30,060 nt of DNA, taken from the IMG/VR virus record IMGVR_UViG_3300043464_001146, positions 1-30,060 of that record; one strand, given 5' to 3'. This document shows positions 11,858 to 20,743 of this stretch, one piece after another (position 1 is the first letter of the stretch; the number at the start of each line of letters is the position of its first letter). Source of the stretch: a virus. The notes under the pieces were generated by a model that saw only the letters and a program-made list of their open reading frames with translations, was not told the origin of the DNA and did not search any database. Position numbers and translations under genes: made by a program.

Positions 11858-12111
11858 GGGGTGAGCCGCGCGATCTCAAACTCCGCGGCGCGCACGCAGT
11901 AGCGACGCTCGATCACGCGGATCAGATGCAGCTCGGCAAGCCGCGCGAGCATCATCGCTCGGCCTGCGCTGTCTGCAGCGTCGGCGATCTCGTTGGTCTT
12001 GAGCAGCGCCCGAGCCATTTGCGCTGATCGAATCGAGCGCGCGAGCAGATCATTGATCGTCGCGATCGTTGCTACCGTGCCGGCTTCGATCTCGCCGATC
12101 TGGTCAATCAT
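11854..12111 (-). CDS. Hypothetical helical protein
   Basis: This 85-residue protein has an ATG at 12111 with GAAGGTGAAG upstream and an ATGA overlap with the lipoprotein stop. It is entirely helical in appearance (IGEIEAGTVATIATINDLLA, AADSAGRAMMLARLAELHLI), without membrane spans. The family is not recognised. A longer in-frame version beginning at 12300 would overlap the lipoprotein and holin genes and is rejected. Confidence 0.65.
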   Translation of the reverse strand: MIDQIGEIEAGTVATIATINDLLARSIRSAQMARALLKTNEIADAADSAGRAMMLARLAELHLIRVIERRYCVRAAEFEIARLTP

Positions 12112-12257
12112 TGCTTCACCTTCAAGTCGGCCGGCACGCTGCGCAAAGGCGCCGGAATCGTGAGCAGCTCGATCGGTGGCGACGGGATGCTGCAGATCAC
12201 TGGCGCAGGCGTGGCGCACCCGCAGAGCAGCAAAGACGCGAGCGCAGCGCGGATCAT
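12108..12257 (-). CDS. Proline-rich lipoprotein, Rz1-like o-spanin candidate
   Basis: This 49-residue protein has a short hydrophobic signal (MIRAALASLLLCGC) with a plausible lipobox LCGC. The mature part, about 32 residues, is rich in proline (TPAPVICSIPSPPIELLTIP), as in Rz1 outer-membrane spanins. It follows the i-spanin in the lysis cassette but is separated from it by a holin-like gene rather than embedded in it. The start overlaps the holin-like stop (ATGA). Confidence 0.7.
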   Translation of the reverse strand: MIRAALASLLLCGCATPAPVICSIPSPPIELLTIPAPLRSVPADLKVKQ

Positions 12258-12487
12258 TTCTGCACCGCCGACACGATGAACGGCGCGACTTTCTCGACAC
12301 TGCGCCCGACGACGTAGCCTGTCATCGCGTACTGAACAACGCTCCACAGCGCGAGCACTTCAGACTCAGACAGATCGGGCTGCGCGTACCCAAGCCAGCG
12401 CGCAGCAATCAGCGCAACAAACGTCAGCATCGTGATGGGGCGCCAGGACCGTGCAAGCCAGCCGACCCCAGCAATCGAATCATTCAT
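12254..12487 (-). CDS. Second holin-like membrane protein
   Basis: This 77-residue protein starts MNDSIAG, followed by a basic SWRP turn, a hydrophobic helix (PITMLTFVALIAARWLGYA), a polar stretch (QPDLSESEV) and a second hydrophobic region (LALWSVVQYAMTGYVVGRS). It ends VEKVAPFIVSAVQK. The SWRP...GYVVGRSVEK pattern is that of small phage holins of the 3TM type. It lies between the i-spanin and the lipoprotein. It may be the holin, with 13404-13607 as pinholin or antiholin, or the reverse. Confidence 0.7.
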   Translation of the reverse strand: MNDSIAGVGWLARSWRPITMLTFVALIAARWLGYAQPDLSESEVLALWSVVQYAMTGYVVGRSVEKVAPFIVSAVQK

Positions 12488-12944
12488 TCGTCGCCCTCGT
12501 CACAGTCGAAACCCAATCGGCCAGGCCGATGACTTGCTCGCGGCATGCTTTGTGAGCCGCCTGCGCGTCGAGCATCCACTGTGCCGCGGCCTGCTCGCTC
12601 GTAGCGCCGTCTGCTGGCGCCTGCTCGTTGAGCGCAGCGACGACCGGCGCAGACAGGCACGCCGTGCTGCTGCTGGCCGTCGAGCGCACAACCTCGGCCT
12701 TCACGCGCGCCGTCTCTTTGATCTCTGCGCGCCTGCGGGCCAGGGTAGCCGCCAGACGCTCGCCAGCGGCGCGCGCAGCGCCCTCTGCCTCGCGTACCTG
12801 CGCCATTGCCTCGGCGCGCTCTGCGGCCGTTTTGACGCGTTCTGAGGCAGCGCCTTGCTGTAAGCCTAAAACGTAAGCGAACGCGTGCGTGATGACTACA
12901 AGCAGCAGGCCGAGCGCCGCCATCTGCATCTGCCCGAAAATCAT
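12480..12944 (-). CDS. Rz-like i-spanin
   Basis: This 154-residue protein starts MIFGQMQMAAL and has one N-terminal membrane anchor (residues about 6-28, ALGLLLVVITHAFAYVLGL). A long Ala/Glu/Arg-rich coiled coil follows (AAERAEAMAQVREAEGAARA region to about residue 80). A C-terminal domain with four cysteines-containing stretches (STACLSAPVVAALNEQ and AHKACREQV) ends the protein. It spans the periplasm to disrupt the outer membrane together with a lipoprotein. The ATG at 12944 overlaps the endolysin stop (ATGA). Confidence 0.8.
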   Translation of the reverse strand: MIFGQMQMAALGLLLVVITHAFAYVLGLQQGAASERVKTAAERAEAMAQVREAEGAARAAGERLAATLARRRAEIKETARVKAEVVRSTASSSTACLSAPVVAALNEQAPADGATSEQAAAQWMLDAQAAHKACREQVIGLADWVSTVTRATNE

Positions 12945-13411
12945 TTCGACGCCTCGGTGCATTGCTTGAACTCTGCGCGTCTGCGGGTTACAAGACCCTG
13001 CAGCTCACGCCCGCCTGCTCGCGTCCATCGCAGCAGCTCAGCACACGCGCCCGCGTAATCGGGCGGCGTCTGCTGCAGGCGTTTCACTAGGCTCGACGAG
13101 CACGCTGCGCCGGTCCCGACGTTGTAGGCCCAGGAGGTGTACGCGTCCCACTCGGCTTGGTAGAGCGGCACGTCGCCGATGCAGACGCGCAGCCGTTGCT
13201 CATGCTCTGCGACGCTCGCGCCCAGGCGCACCAGCGCGCGCTCGACGGTTGTCGTATCGCCGCGCTTGACGCCTTTCGTCTCGCCGAACCCGATCGTCTG
13301 CACGCCGACGCCGTCGTCGTAAGCCTTTGACCGGTAGCCTTCATGCAGCGCAAGCGAGATCAGTGCCGCGCCACTGATTGCAAGTGCTGACGCGATGATT
13401 CGTTCACGCAT
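12941..13411 (-). CDS. SAR-type endolysin (GH24 lysozyme)
   Basis: This 156-residue lysozyme cleaves the glycan strands of peptidoglycan. The N-terminus is a weakly hydrophobic, Ala/Ser/Gly-rich segment (IIASALAISGAALISLAL), the mark of a signal-anchor-release endolysin that is exported without holin. The triad Glu (HEGYRSKAYDD), Asp and Thr (QTIGFGET) has T4-lysozyme spacing (Glu+9 Asp, Asp+6 Thr). The GH24 WAYNVGTGA and RRRAEFKQC-type tail are present. The ATG at 13411 overlaps the holin gene; an in-frame GTG at 13420 is an alternative. Confidence 0.9.
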   Translation of the reverse strand: MRERIIASALAISGAALISLALHEGYRSKAYDDGVGVQTIGFGETKGVKRGDTTTVERALVRLGASVAEHEQRLRVCIGDVPLYQAEWDAYTSWAYNVGTGAACSSSLVKRLQQTPPDYAGACAELLRWTRAGGRELQGLVTRRRAEFKQCTEASK

Positions 13412-13607
13412 CGTTGCCACCTTGCTGTTTCTTCGTTGCGACTTGCCACCACTTGAAGATCAGAAAGGAAATCTGCAGCAAGACATACAGCAAAGTCACA
13501 AGCAAAACGATATCGTTGAGCGTGTAGCCCGCAACCGTCAGGCCCGCGACGACCGTCGGCGGCGTTGCTTTGGCAGCTTCCTGCACGATGTCGGCCTTGG
13601 ATTGCAT
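13404..13607 (-). CDS. Phage holin
   Basis: This 67-residue protein has a polar N-terminus, a moderately hydrophobic stretch (PPTVVAGLTVAGYTLNDI) and one strong transmembrane helix (VLLVTLLYVLLQISFLIFKW). It ends in a charged tail (KKQQGGNDA), as in class II holins. It is the first gene of the lysis cassette, right after a terminator, and overlaps the endolysin start. With a SAR endolysin it would act as a pinholin that depolarises the membrane. Confidence 0.8.
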   Translation of the reverse strand: MQSKADIVQEAAKATPPTVVAGLTVAGYTLNDIVLLVTLLYVLLQISFLIFKWWQVATKKQQGGNDA

Positions 13608-13617
13608 TTCGTCCTCA

Positions 13618-13643
13618 CGAAAAAAAAGCCGCTCGCGCGGCTT
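13618..13643 (-). terminator. Intrinsic terminator between tail and lysis genes
   Basis: On the - strand, AAGCCGC (13643-13637) and GCGGCTT (13632-13626) form a perfect 7-bp stem with a 4-base loop, followed by about eight T. It ends transcription of the tail operon before the holin gene, so lysis genes need read-through, antitermination or their own promoter. Confidence 0.9.
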
Positions 13644-13664
13644 GTTGGTTGATGTGCTTGCGGG

Positions 13665-14279
13665 TTACCAGTCGGCAGTCGCGTCGTACTCGATCACGTC
13701 ATCGATTGACGTCAGAGCTTCGACCTCTGACTTTTTCTGCCAGCTCACCTGATAGAGCGCGGTGCCACGCTCAACGATCGCGTTGTTCAAGCCGACGATG
13801 AACGCGGCGTCTGCTGGGTGGTCGATGTTGTCGAAGTCGCGCCACACAAAGCCTGCTGGCGGATTAGTGCCGGCGGCGATTGTGTTCGTCCACGCTTGCA
13901 CGTTGCGCTGCCCCAGCTCGTCGGCGTCGAACAGTGCGCCGTCGTAGCTTATCGGCTCGTTGTTCTTTGACTCGCGGGCTGCAGATATTTGATCGAGCTT
14001 CACGCGCTTGTACCAGGCCAGCGTTTTAGCCTCGACCCATCTGCGCGTCGTCTGATCCCATGCCCATGTCGCGCTGTCGCTGTCGTCCGGCTTGTCTGGT
14101 TGATAGTCAACAAGCAAGCCGGTTTCGATGTCGACTCGCTGCGCCTTAGTGTCGACCTTGTCTGACCATGCGCCCATGCCGTCGGGCACGTTTGCGTCGA
14201 CCCATTCAGCAGGCCCGCCTAGACTTTGACCACTGAACAGACCGGTCTGCAGATCGTAAAAATAGGCGGTCTTGTTCAT
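13665..14279 (-). CDS. Tail fibre or fibre-assembly protein (DUF4376-type)
   Basis: This 204-residue protein has an N-terminal fibre-type region (KTAYFYDLQTGLFSGQSL; WVDANVPDGMGAW) and a C-terminal DUF4376-like domain (WYKRVKLDQISAARESKNNE, YDGALFDADELGQRNVQAWT, then WRDFDNIDHPADAAFIVGLN). That domain is common in phage tail fibre and fibre-assembly proteins. The ATG at 14279 overlaps the J-like stop (ATGA); longer versions overlap that gene. It is the last gene of the tail operon, before the terminator. Confidence 0.8.
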   Translation of the reverse strand: MNKTAYFYDLQTGLFSGQSLGGPAEWVDANVPDGMGAWSDKVDTKAQRVDIETGLLVDYQPDKPDDSDSATWAWDQTTRRWVEAKTLAWYKRVKLDQISAARESKNNEPISYDGALFDADELGQRNVQAWTNTIAAGTNPPAGFVWRDFDNIDHPADAAFIVGLNNAIVERGTALYQVSWQKKSEVEALTSIDDVIEYDATADW

Positions 14280-17200
14280 CGCTTGATGACCTCGGCGCGG
14301 ACTGTAATGCCGTAAAAACTGCAATTTAAATACTTCGACCCGTCCCAATTTGAACGCGTTGCGCTCAAATAAACTCGGTAAGTATTTCCAGCGACCAGCG
14401 GTCCTTCAATCTTTAGGACCGCGGAATTCTTTACCCACGACCCCGCGCTTGGTGGAGCGCACACGATTGTGAAATCCGCATTCCCGGCGAACAATGTATT
14501 CGTTGTGACGTTACGGCACAGAAAGTTGACAACCACGTCCTGATCACCGAAAACAGTGTTATTTGTAAATTCGAAATAAGCGAAGCAAGTCAAGTTTGCG
14601 GTCGCTGAAAGAGTGGCGTCGACCGGCGCAACAAAATCAGGCAACGTGTAGATTGTCGCGCCCCCTGGTTGCCCGGTCCCGACTGAAAACTGATATTGCT
14701 CGACCCCCGACCGATACACCTGCGTCGCCGCGTTCTCGACGATCAACCCTGTCGACACGTCATAGACCGGCCCATCGACCCACGGAGACAGCTCGGTCTG
14801 CGTAGCGCCGGCGCGGCCCATGTAGAACATCGTGCCAAAAACGTAAGACTCAGCATTACCCCCGCCTGTCTTGCCGTTTTTTCGAAGAAACAGCATCGCC
14901 TTTGAAATTGGCAGACCGTTGCCGCTCAAAGTTGACGGAACGGTAAAGAACCCGCCGATACGCGCGCCCCACCCGGCTAAAGTGGTGACCGGCCAACCGT
15001 CATTTGATTTGCTCGCGACAATAATTTCGGTGGCGTAGTTGTCTAGCCTGTCGTAAAACGCGACCTGTAAATATGCGTTGCAATCAATCGGCTGGACGTA
15101 CCCTGACAATTCAAAGCGCTCACCTGGCTGTACGTTTGCCTGGTTGTCAGGAATAACCCGAAAATACAGGTCGACAACCCCATTACCGGGCCGATACCCT
15201 GTTTCTTGCATCCAAACGGTTCCAGAGCCAGCCAGCATCCAGTCTGGAAGGTTTATATTTTGCGCGCTGCCAGTGAAGTTGACTCCGGCATTTCTGTTTG
15301 TACCTGTAAACCCTTGGAAGTCCCACCCGCTAATACCCGCAAGCAACTGAGAATTCGGGATCAGATTGTTCGAGTTGCGCGTCGCGATGATCGAATTCGA
15401 CCCGCTGACCGTGTGCGCCAGATACGCAAACTCACCGAGCACGCCCTGCTGATTGACGGTGCGTGCGCGGAACACATACGCAGAACCAACCGCGACCGGC
15501 TCGATCACGCAGCTCGTCGAGTTGCCGGCTTGCATTGCGTATGCAGAAAACTCGGTATCCGCGCCCGACTTGTACTGCACCTCGATGAAGCCGCCGGTGA
15601 GCACAAGCGGATTCGTCTGCGCGTTCCATGAGACCTTCACGCCTTGCACCGCGACGCCGTCGCTTCGACGTCTGGCATAGAGCGCGCCGCTCGTTGCTGT
15701 CAGACCGATGACCGCAGACCGCGCCCACGGATTCGGCAGGTTTGATGCGACCGGTGGCGGGAACGATGTCGACAGCGTGTAGTCCCACGAATAAGCCGCT
15801 GCGTCGTCTGCACGCAGCGTCAGCTCGACCACACCCGGCGCGGTCCACTCCCAACCAACAACCATAAACGTCCGCGCCGACCAGCCGAAGCGCGACAGCG
15901 TGACGCTCACTCGGTCGAGCACCTGCAGTGCGAATGCCTGGCGCAAGTTGCACCGCAGCCTCGCGGTCGTCTGCCTGCGGCCACGCTCAAGATGCAGACG
16001 CGCAAGCCGCTGCGCAGTCGACACCGAGCGGGTCATCGGCAGATTGAGATTCGTCCAAAGCGTCGCGCCGTCCGCCGTCGCGTAGGTCGACGACGACGTG
16101 GGTGGGTAATCGACCGAGATGTATCCGTCCGACTGGTTAACGAACGTGCCGCGCACTGCGTTGTACAGGTCCGATCGCGGCGTCGTCGGCGTTGAGCTGA
16201 CGTAATCGATAACGTCGTCAGCGGTCAGCGTAATCGATGGCGCGGTCCACGTCCCAGGAACAATGCGCCAAATACCCTCAGACCACGACATCGAACCACT
16301 CATGGACGACAGGATTGCATCAATCGACGCTTGTGGCGTTTGCGTCAGCTCGATCACCCCATCACAAGAGAACCGTCTTTCGGTTACGCTGCCTCGCGTT
16401 ATCGCGGACACACCGAAGTCTGCCGCAGCGGGAACGCCCGCGCTTGCCACCAGTACATCACAAGCATTAGCAGCGGCGTTGAAGTTGGTTGCTTCAAAGT
16501 CGCTCGACGACGCGCCGACGTAGGTGATCATGTAGTCGCGCAGCACAAGCGCGGGATTCGACGAAAACGCCGTCGTATTAGTCCGCGGGTCAAAGAGTTG
16601 TTTGCCGCGCAGCCGCACCTTGATGTTGCCCACGCCGCTGGGATAAATCGACGGGTCGCGCACCATGACAAGGTAGAGATAAGCAATCCCCTGGCCTTGG
16701 TGCAGCGTCGTGATTTTCGCCGGGAATGTCGCCTGCAAGACCGAGTCGACAGCCTGCGTCGTTGATCCCAGGTGAGGGATCAATCGAAGGAAAGGTGTTC
16801 CGGCCGACGTTGTGTAGTCGACAGCCACGCGCCCATTTAGGTGACCTGATGCCGTACCGGAAATCGTTGTGCCGACAACTGAGTAAGTTACCGGCACCGG
16901 TATCGGGTCGTCTGGGTAGTAAGCGGTGACACTGACAATTGTCGCGCCGTTAGGAATCGTTGCCGACCAGACGCCACTTGCATTGGCGTTAGCCTGCACG
17001 TTGCCTGCGTTGGTCTTGTCTGACTTGAAGAAATTGCCCGACGTCACCCACCCGTTGCCGTCGACGCTCGCAAGGCCCGCCGGCCGGTCGTCGATGTAGA
17101 CCTCAAGCATCGAATCGATCGGACCCTCGCACAACGCAAGCACGATGTGCAGCTCGTTGTTCGACGTGCCAGTGCTGTCTGCAAACGCGTAGGTGCCGCC

Positions 17201-17491
17201 AATGATTGACTCACCATAGACAACGCGCCGCGGCGTCGTCGCACTGCGCACCGACACAAGCTGATCAGCGCGTTGCTGCTGCGCCGCCCTGTCAGCGTTG
17301 CGCCGCGCGTCGCGCGACGCCACTGCCCCGATGACCGCGTTGCCGGCAAACGACAGAATCGCGCCGGTCGCTGCGATCATTGTCGAGGTCGCAGTCGTGA
17401 CACCAAAAAGAATAGGCGCCGCATAAGGAGCGACGACAATTGACGCGACTGCGACGATCAGGCCAAGAAAGCCAAGAAAGCCATTACTCAT
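14276..17491 (-). CDS. J-like tail tip attachment protein
   Basis: This 1071-residue protein is the central tail fibre or tip protein that contacts the receptor. The first 60 residues are hydrophobic (GLIVAVASIVVAPYAAPILF), followed by RRVVYGESIIGGTYAF and LCEGPIDSM, a signature of J/gp-type tail proteins. Residues about 350-600 carry the baseplate-hub-like beta domains (LARLHLERGRRQTTARLRCN). The C-terminal third is a Ser/Thr/Gly-rich receptor-binding region. The ATG at 17491 (MSNGF) overlaps the upstream stop; a start at 17503 adds four residues. Confidence 0.85.
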   Translation of the reverse strand: MSNGFLGFLGLIVAVASIVVAPYAAPILFGVTTATSTMIAATGAILSFAGNAVIGAVASRDARRNADRAAQQQRADQLVSVRSATTPRRVVYGESIIGGTYAFADSTGTSNNELHIVLALCEGPIDSMLEVYIDDRPAGLASVDGNGWVTSGNFFKSDKTNAGNVQANANASGVWSATIPNGATIVSVTAYYPDDPIPVPVTYSVVGTTISGTASGHLNGRVAVDYTTSAGTPFLRLIPHLGSTTQAVDSVLQATFPAKITTLHQGQGIAYLYLVMVRDPSIYPSGVGNIKVRLRGKQLFDPRTNTTAFSSNPALVLRDYMITYVGASSSDFEATNFNAAANACDVLVASAGVPAAADFGVSAITRGSVTERRFSCDGVIELTQTPQASIDAILSSMSGSMSWSEGIWRIVPGTWTAPSITLTADDVIDYVSSTPTTPRSDLYNAVRGTFVNQSDGYISVDYPPTSSSTYATADGATLWTNLNLPMTRSVSTAQRLARLHLERGRRQTTARLRCNLRQAFALQVLDRVSVTLSRFGWSARTFMVVGWEWTAPGVVELTLRADDAAAYSWDYTLSTSFPPPVASNLPNPWARSAVIGLTATSGALYARRRSDGVAVQGVKVSWNAQTNPLVLTGGFIEVQYKSGADTEFSAYAMQAGNSTSCVIEPVAVGSAYVFRARTVNQQGVLGEFAYLAHTVSGSNSIIATRNSNNLIPNSQLLAGISGWDFQGFTGTNRNAGVNFTGSAQNINLPDWMLAGSGTVWMQETGYRPGNGVVDLYFRVIPDNQANVQPGERFELSGYVQPIDCNAYLQVAFYDRLDNYATEIIVASKSNDGWPVTTLAGWGARIGGFFTVPSTLSGNGLPISKAMLFLRKNGKTGGGNAESYVFGTMFYMGRAGATQTELSPWVDGPVYDVSTGLIVENAATQVYRSGVEQYQFSVGTGQPGGATIYTLPDFVAPVDATLSATANLTCFAYFEFTNNTVFGDQDVVVNFLCRNVTTNTLFAGNADFTIVCAPPSAGSWVKNSAVLKIEGPLVAGNTYRVYLSATRSNWDGSKYLNCSFYGITVRAEVIKR

Positions 17492-18042
17492 GTCTGGCCC
17501 CACTTGATCTGGGAATCACGCGCAAGTGTGGAGACACCTTCTAGCAACAAGTCGCCAGGGTATCGGGCCTTCTGGTCTGCATCGTTGTAATAGCCGCCAG
17601 GCGCGCGGCCCAATCGCGCAAGTACATTCTCAGTTGAGATTCGGATCGTTGCGGGTGAGCCGTCTTGAATGGTCATCGTGTCCATTTGCCCGCGGTACAG
17701 CAGGCGACCTTCGATGATCCCGTAGCCGCTATCGAGCGGCGCAGCCCACACTCGGCAGGCTCGGCCCTGATAGTTTTCATTCTGAGCGGTCGAAAGGTAG
17801 CCGGATGGCACGCCTGAAATCGTGATCGCCAAGCCGATCGACTGTGTGTCGTTCTTCTCAGTGATCGGCTCAAGCTCGATCAGGTTTCCAGTGCCGAGCC
17901 ATGTGAACCCGTCCCAGATCACCGACTGAAACGCAGTGCAAAACCTTACCGTGCCACTGTCGAAGTCGAGCTGACAAAACGTCAAGATGCGAACGTTCGA
18001 CGACGCGAGTGCGGTCTGCGCCGTTGCGGACCATGCCCTCAT
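17488..18042 (-). CDS. Minor tail protein (tip complex)
   Basis: This 184-residue protein lies between the J-like gene and another minor tail gene, as do lambda K/I-type or BR0599/DUF2163-type proteins. It begins RAWSATAQTALASSNV, then CQLDFDSGTVRFCTAF and WDGFTWLGTGNLIELEPITE, the beta-rich start of tip-complex proteins that form part of the distal tail ring. The C-terminal YYNDADQKARYPGD is compatible with this. The family call rests on position and general pattern. Confidence 0.7.
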   Translation of the reverse strand: MRAWSATAQTALASSNVRILTFCQLDFDSGTVRFCTAFQSVIWDGFTWLGTGNLIELEPITEKNDTQSIGLAITISGVPSGYLSTAQNENYQGRACRVWAAPLDSGYGIIEGRLLYRGQMDTMTIQDGSPATIRISTENVLARLGRAPGGYYNDADQKARYPGDLLLEGVSTLARDSQIKWGQT

Positions 18043-18659
18043 CAGAGCACCTCTTGCAAATCGATCGAGATCGACTCAAAGGTTGCGAGGCTGCGCTCGA
18101 AACTGATCTCGTTTTGCGCGAGCACAAAATTCGCAGTGGGTTTGTCCCAGGTAATGATCGCGCCATCGCTGCGCGCCGCACGCACTGGCGGGTCGATCGT
18201 GACGTTTGAGAACACGCCCGAGCCGTTTGCGGTCGCGTCCTGCGTGACCGTATGAAGCTGGCCCGACATTCCGATCTTGTCACCTGCAAGCAGTGTGGCG
18301 CCTGCCGCTGCGCTTCTGATGCCAATCGTTCCAGCGTATTGCGACACGTTACCGTTTAGGACGGGCGACGATCGCATAGTGCCAAGTGGCGCAGGCCGGC
18401 GTATGTCCCACAACGACAGCGTGTCGACACGCGAGCGCAGTCGATGCACCAGGCCCTCGATTGCCGCGGCGTATGCTTCCGACGACGTACTGCGCGCAGG
18501 CCAGGTGATGCGCGCGGTCCAGAAACTTGAGCCTGCGAATTCGACGGTCTGCAGATAACCGGAGTACGGTGATCGCGACTCAGCAAAACTGCTTTTCAGC
18601 GTCAGGACAAACTGCGACGGCACGAACCCGCGCGTCGTTGGTAGTGTGATCGCCGCCAT
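18042..18659 (-). CDS. Minor tail / distal tail protein
   Basis: This 205-residue beta-rich protein follows the tape measure gene, where distal tail proteins are encoded. It has FVLTLKSSFAESRSPYSGYL, a segment like those joining tube to tip, and a later hydrophilic beta domain (WDIRRPAPLGTMRSS). No enzymatic motif is visible. It overlaps both neighbours by one base to a few bases. Confidence 0.7.
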   Translation of the reverse strand: MAAITLPTTRGFVPSQFVLTLKSSFAESRSPYSGYLQTVEFAGSSFWTARITWPARSTSSEAYAAAIEGLVHRLRSRVDTLSLWDIRRPAPLGTMRSSPVLNGNVSQYAGTIGIRSAAAGATLLAGDKIGMSGQLHTVTQDATANGSGVFSNVTIDPPVRAARSDGAIITWDKPTANFVLAQNEISFERSLATFESISIDLQEVL

Positions 18660-20743
18660 TAGGCCCTCGCGAATGCGCCGCCGCGCCGCATGCTTTCCAT
18701 GATGTCTGCCTTGGTCTGCTCGCGCGTTGCGTTCAGTGCCTGCATGACTTGCGACGCAGACACGCCTGGCGCGATGTTGTAGGTCAAATAGACCGAGCTG
18801 CCGCCGAGCGCGTGATTCGGGATAACCGTGCCGGCCGATTTAGGCACAACAAGCTCGGGGCCTTGCTCGCCGACAAGGTAGGGGTGGCCGGCTTCCATTG
18901 GCCCGCCAGATGCAAGTGGTGCGATACCAGAAGCCAGCGCAATAGCTTCAGCGCTCGGCTTAGTAAATAGGCCAAGCAAGCCAGCCAGTCCACCGGATCC
19001 GCTTACAGCTTTGTCAAGCGCGCCCATCAGAGGCTTAGTGATCTGCGTGCGCAGAAGTATCTTGGTGATGTCAGACAGCAGGCCTTGCAGCACTTGGCGT
19101 GCAGACCCGCCATTCACAACGATCGATTCAAACGCCGATTCAATTGGGGCAAGCAAGTCTTTGGCTGCGTCTTTCGTGCCCTCTAACAGCTCTTTGACCT
19201 TGTCGATCTCAAAGCCAGCGGCCATGCCAGCGTCCTGCAATTCCTTCAGGTACGCTTTGACCTTGTCTTTGTCGGTCGTGCCGTATAACTCGTCGCGCGC
19301 TTTTTGTAGAAGCGCAGACCCTTGTAGCGCGATTGAAGTCTGCTCTCTCATCGCGGTGATGGTCGCCAGTCGCTGACTTTCTGCGACATTAGAATCTTCC
19401 ATGTCGTAGTTTTTGAGCGCGTCGGTTAACTCCTGCTGTATTTTCTTTTGCTCTTTCAGTAATCCAATTGCGCGAGCTATGTTTATAGCGCCAGAATCGT
19501 AAAACTCTGACTGCTTTGGCAGTGCCTGCTCGGCCAGTTTTAACTGTAGCTTTTGCTCTTCGTTGAAGTCTTGAAGCGTAGCAAGCTGATCAAGCATCGA
19601 GATGTAATTGCTGCGAGCGGTCGTGTCTTCTCGCTCGACCTTTGGCGGCTTTGGCGGCGTGATGCCACTGGACACTTTCGGTGCTTGCGGCTTTCGTGGC
19701 TCTGGAGTGTTTACCTTTTGGCCTGCGCCTGCAGCGTCGATTTGATTCTGCAGCGTTCCGTAATACTGCAAGTCACGCAGCTTTTGTTCGATTTGCACTT
19801 TAACGGCAGCGATGCGGCCCTCTGCTGCTGTACGCGCACCTCGTCCAAACGCTGATCCTTCACCGCTTGCGAGCTTTTGATCTTCAGCTACCTTGGCCTG
19901 AAGATCGGTTATTTCTTTCGTAACTCTCGCAATGTTGTCTGCAGGCCCACCGAGCGAAAGCCCGTATCTAAAAATAGCAGAAAAGAACCCGCCAGCCATC
20001 TCGCGGCCGACCCGAAATTGCTCGATCAGCTCGACCAACTTTGGAATGAGACCCATCGCGAGCTGCTGCTTGAATACATCGCTCTCATGCGACAGCTTAC
20101 GGAATGCGTTCTCCAGCTTTTCGGCCTGTCCTGCCTGCTCCGTAGTGACGGTCGCCGCCTCGCGTGTCAGACCTGCCAAGTCTTTGAGCAGCGGCAAATA
20201 CTCGCCGCCAGACTTACCCAGCAGAGCCTGCGCAATAGCCGTCTTGTTCGCGCCGTCTTCGTACTTGTTGAGAGAGTCTGCGATCTCTTGCAGCACCTGA
20301 TCAACAGGCCGAAGGTTTCCGGCTGCGTCGCGCGTCTTGATGCCTAACGCATCGAACGCCTCGGCCGCTTTGCCGGTTTCCTTGTCGGCGCCGATCATCG
20401 CCTTGACAAGTTTTTCTGACGCAGCGGTGATCTGATCAAGCGTCACACCAGTCGGTGCGAGGGTATTGAAGATCGACGAGAGCGACTCGACGCTTGCGCC
20501 TGTTCTTTCTGCTGCGTCATCGAACGCCGAGAGCTGCGATACCGCGGTCTTGAACTGCCCAACAATCTCGCCAACGGTAAGCGCTGCACCGATTGCACCG
20601 AGCGCGGTCTTGACCGAATTGGCAGCAGCCGCCATGCGGTCAGAGTTTTCCTGCGTGATTCTTGTCGCCGCTTCCATGTCGGTACGCAGGCGCGCAACGT
20701 TTGCAGATAGCTCGACAAGCAATTGTCCGACGACAGCCATCAC
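18659..20743 (-). CDS. Tail tape measure protein
   Basis: This 694-residue protein sets tail length. It starts GQLLVELSANVARLRTDMEA with coiled coil, has a hydrophobic Gly/Ala segment (residues about 45-65) and a TMP core motif (FDALGIKTRDAAGNLRPVDQ, then ALLGKSGGEYLPLLKDL). Long charged coiled coils follow, and a C-terminal membrane-like patch (GGLAGLLGLFTKP). By the usual 0.15 nm per residue it implies a tail near 100 nm. It begins at 20743 or 20740 (tandem ATG) overlapping the chaperone extension stop. Confidence 0.88.
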   Translation of the reverse strand: MMAVVGQLLVELSANVARLRTDMEAATRITQENSDRMAAAANSVKTALGAIGAALTVGEIVGQFKTAVSQLSAFDDAAERTGASVESLSSIFNTLAPTGVTLDQITAASEKLVKAMIGADKETGKAAEAFDALGIKTRDAAGNLRPVDQVLQEIADSLNKYEDGANKTAIAQALLGKSGGEYLPLLKDLAGLTREAATVTTEQAGQAEKLENAFRKLSHESDVFKQQLAMGLIPKLVELIEQFRVGREMAGGFFSAIFRYGLSLGGPADNIARVTKEITDLQAKVAEDQKLASGEGSAFGRGARTAAEGRIAAVKVQIEQKLRDLQYYGTLQNQIDAAGAGQKVNTPEPRKPQAPKVSSGITPPKPPKVEREDTTARSNYISMLDQLATLQDFNEEQKLQLKLAEQALPKQSEFYDSGAINIARAIGLLKEQKKIQQELTDALKNYDMEDSNVAESQRLATITAMREQTSIALQGSALLQKARDELYGTTDKDKVKAYLKELQDAGMAAGFEIDKVKELLEGTKDAAKDLLAPIESAFESIVVNGGSARQVLQGLLSDITKILLRTQITKPLMGALDKAVSGSGGLAGLLGLFTKPSAEAIALASGIAPLASGGPMEAGHPYLVGEQGPELVVPKSAGTVIPNHALGGSSVYLTYNIAPGVSASQVMQALNATREQTKADIMESMRRGGAFARA

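Noticed and set aside
14596-16765. Several + strand reading frames opposite the J-like gene
   Set aside because: They are antisense shadows caused by high GC; none has a ribosome binding site or known motif.
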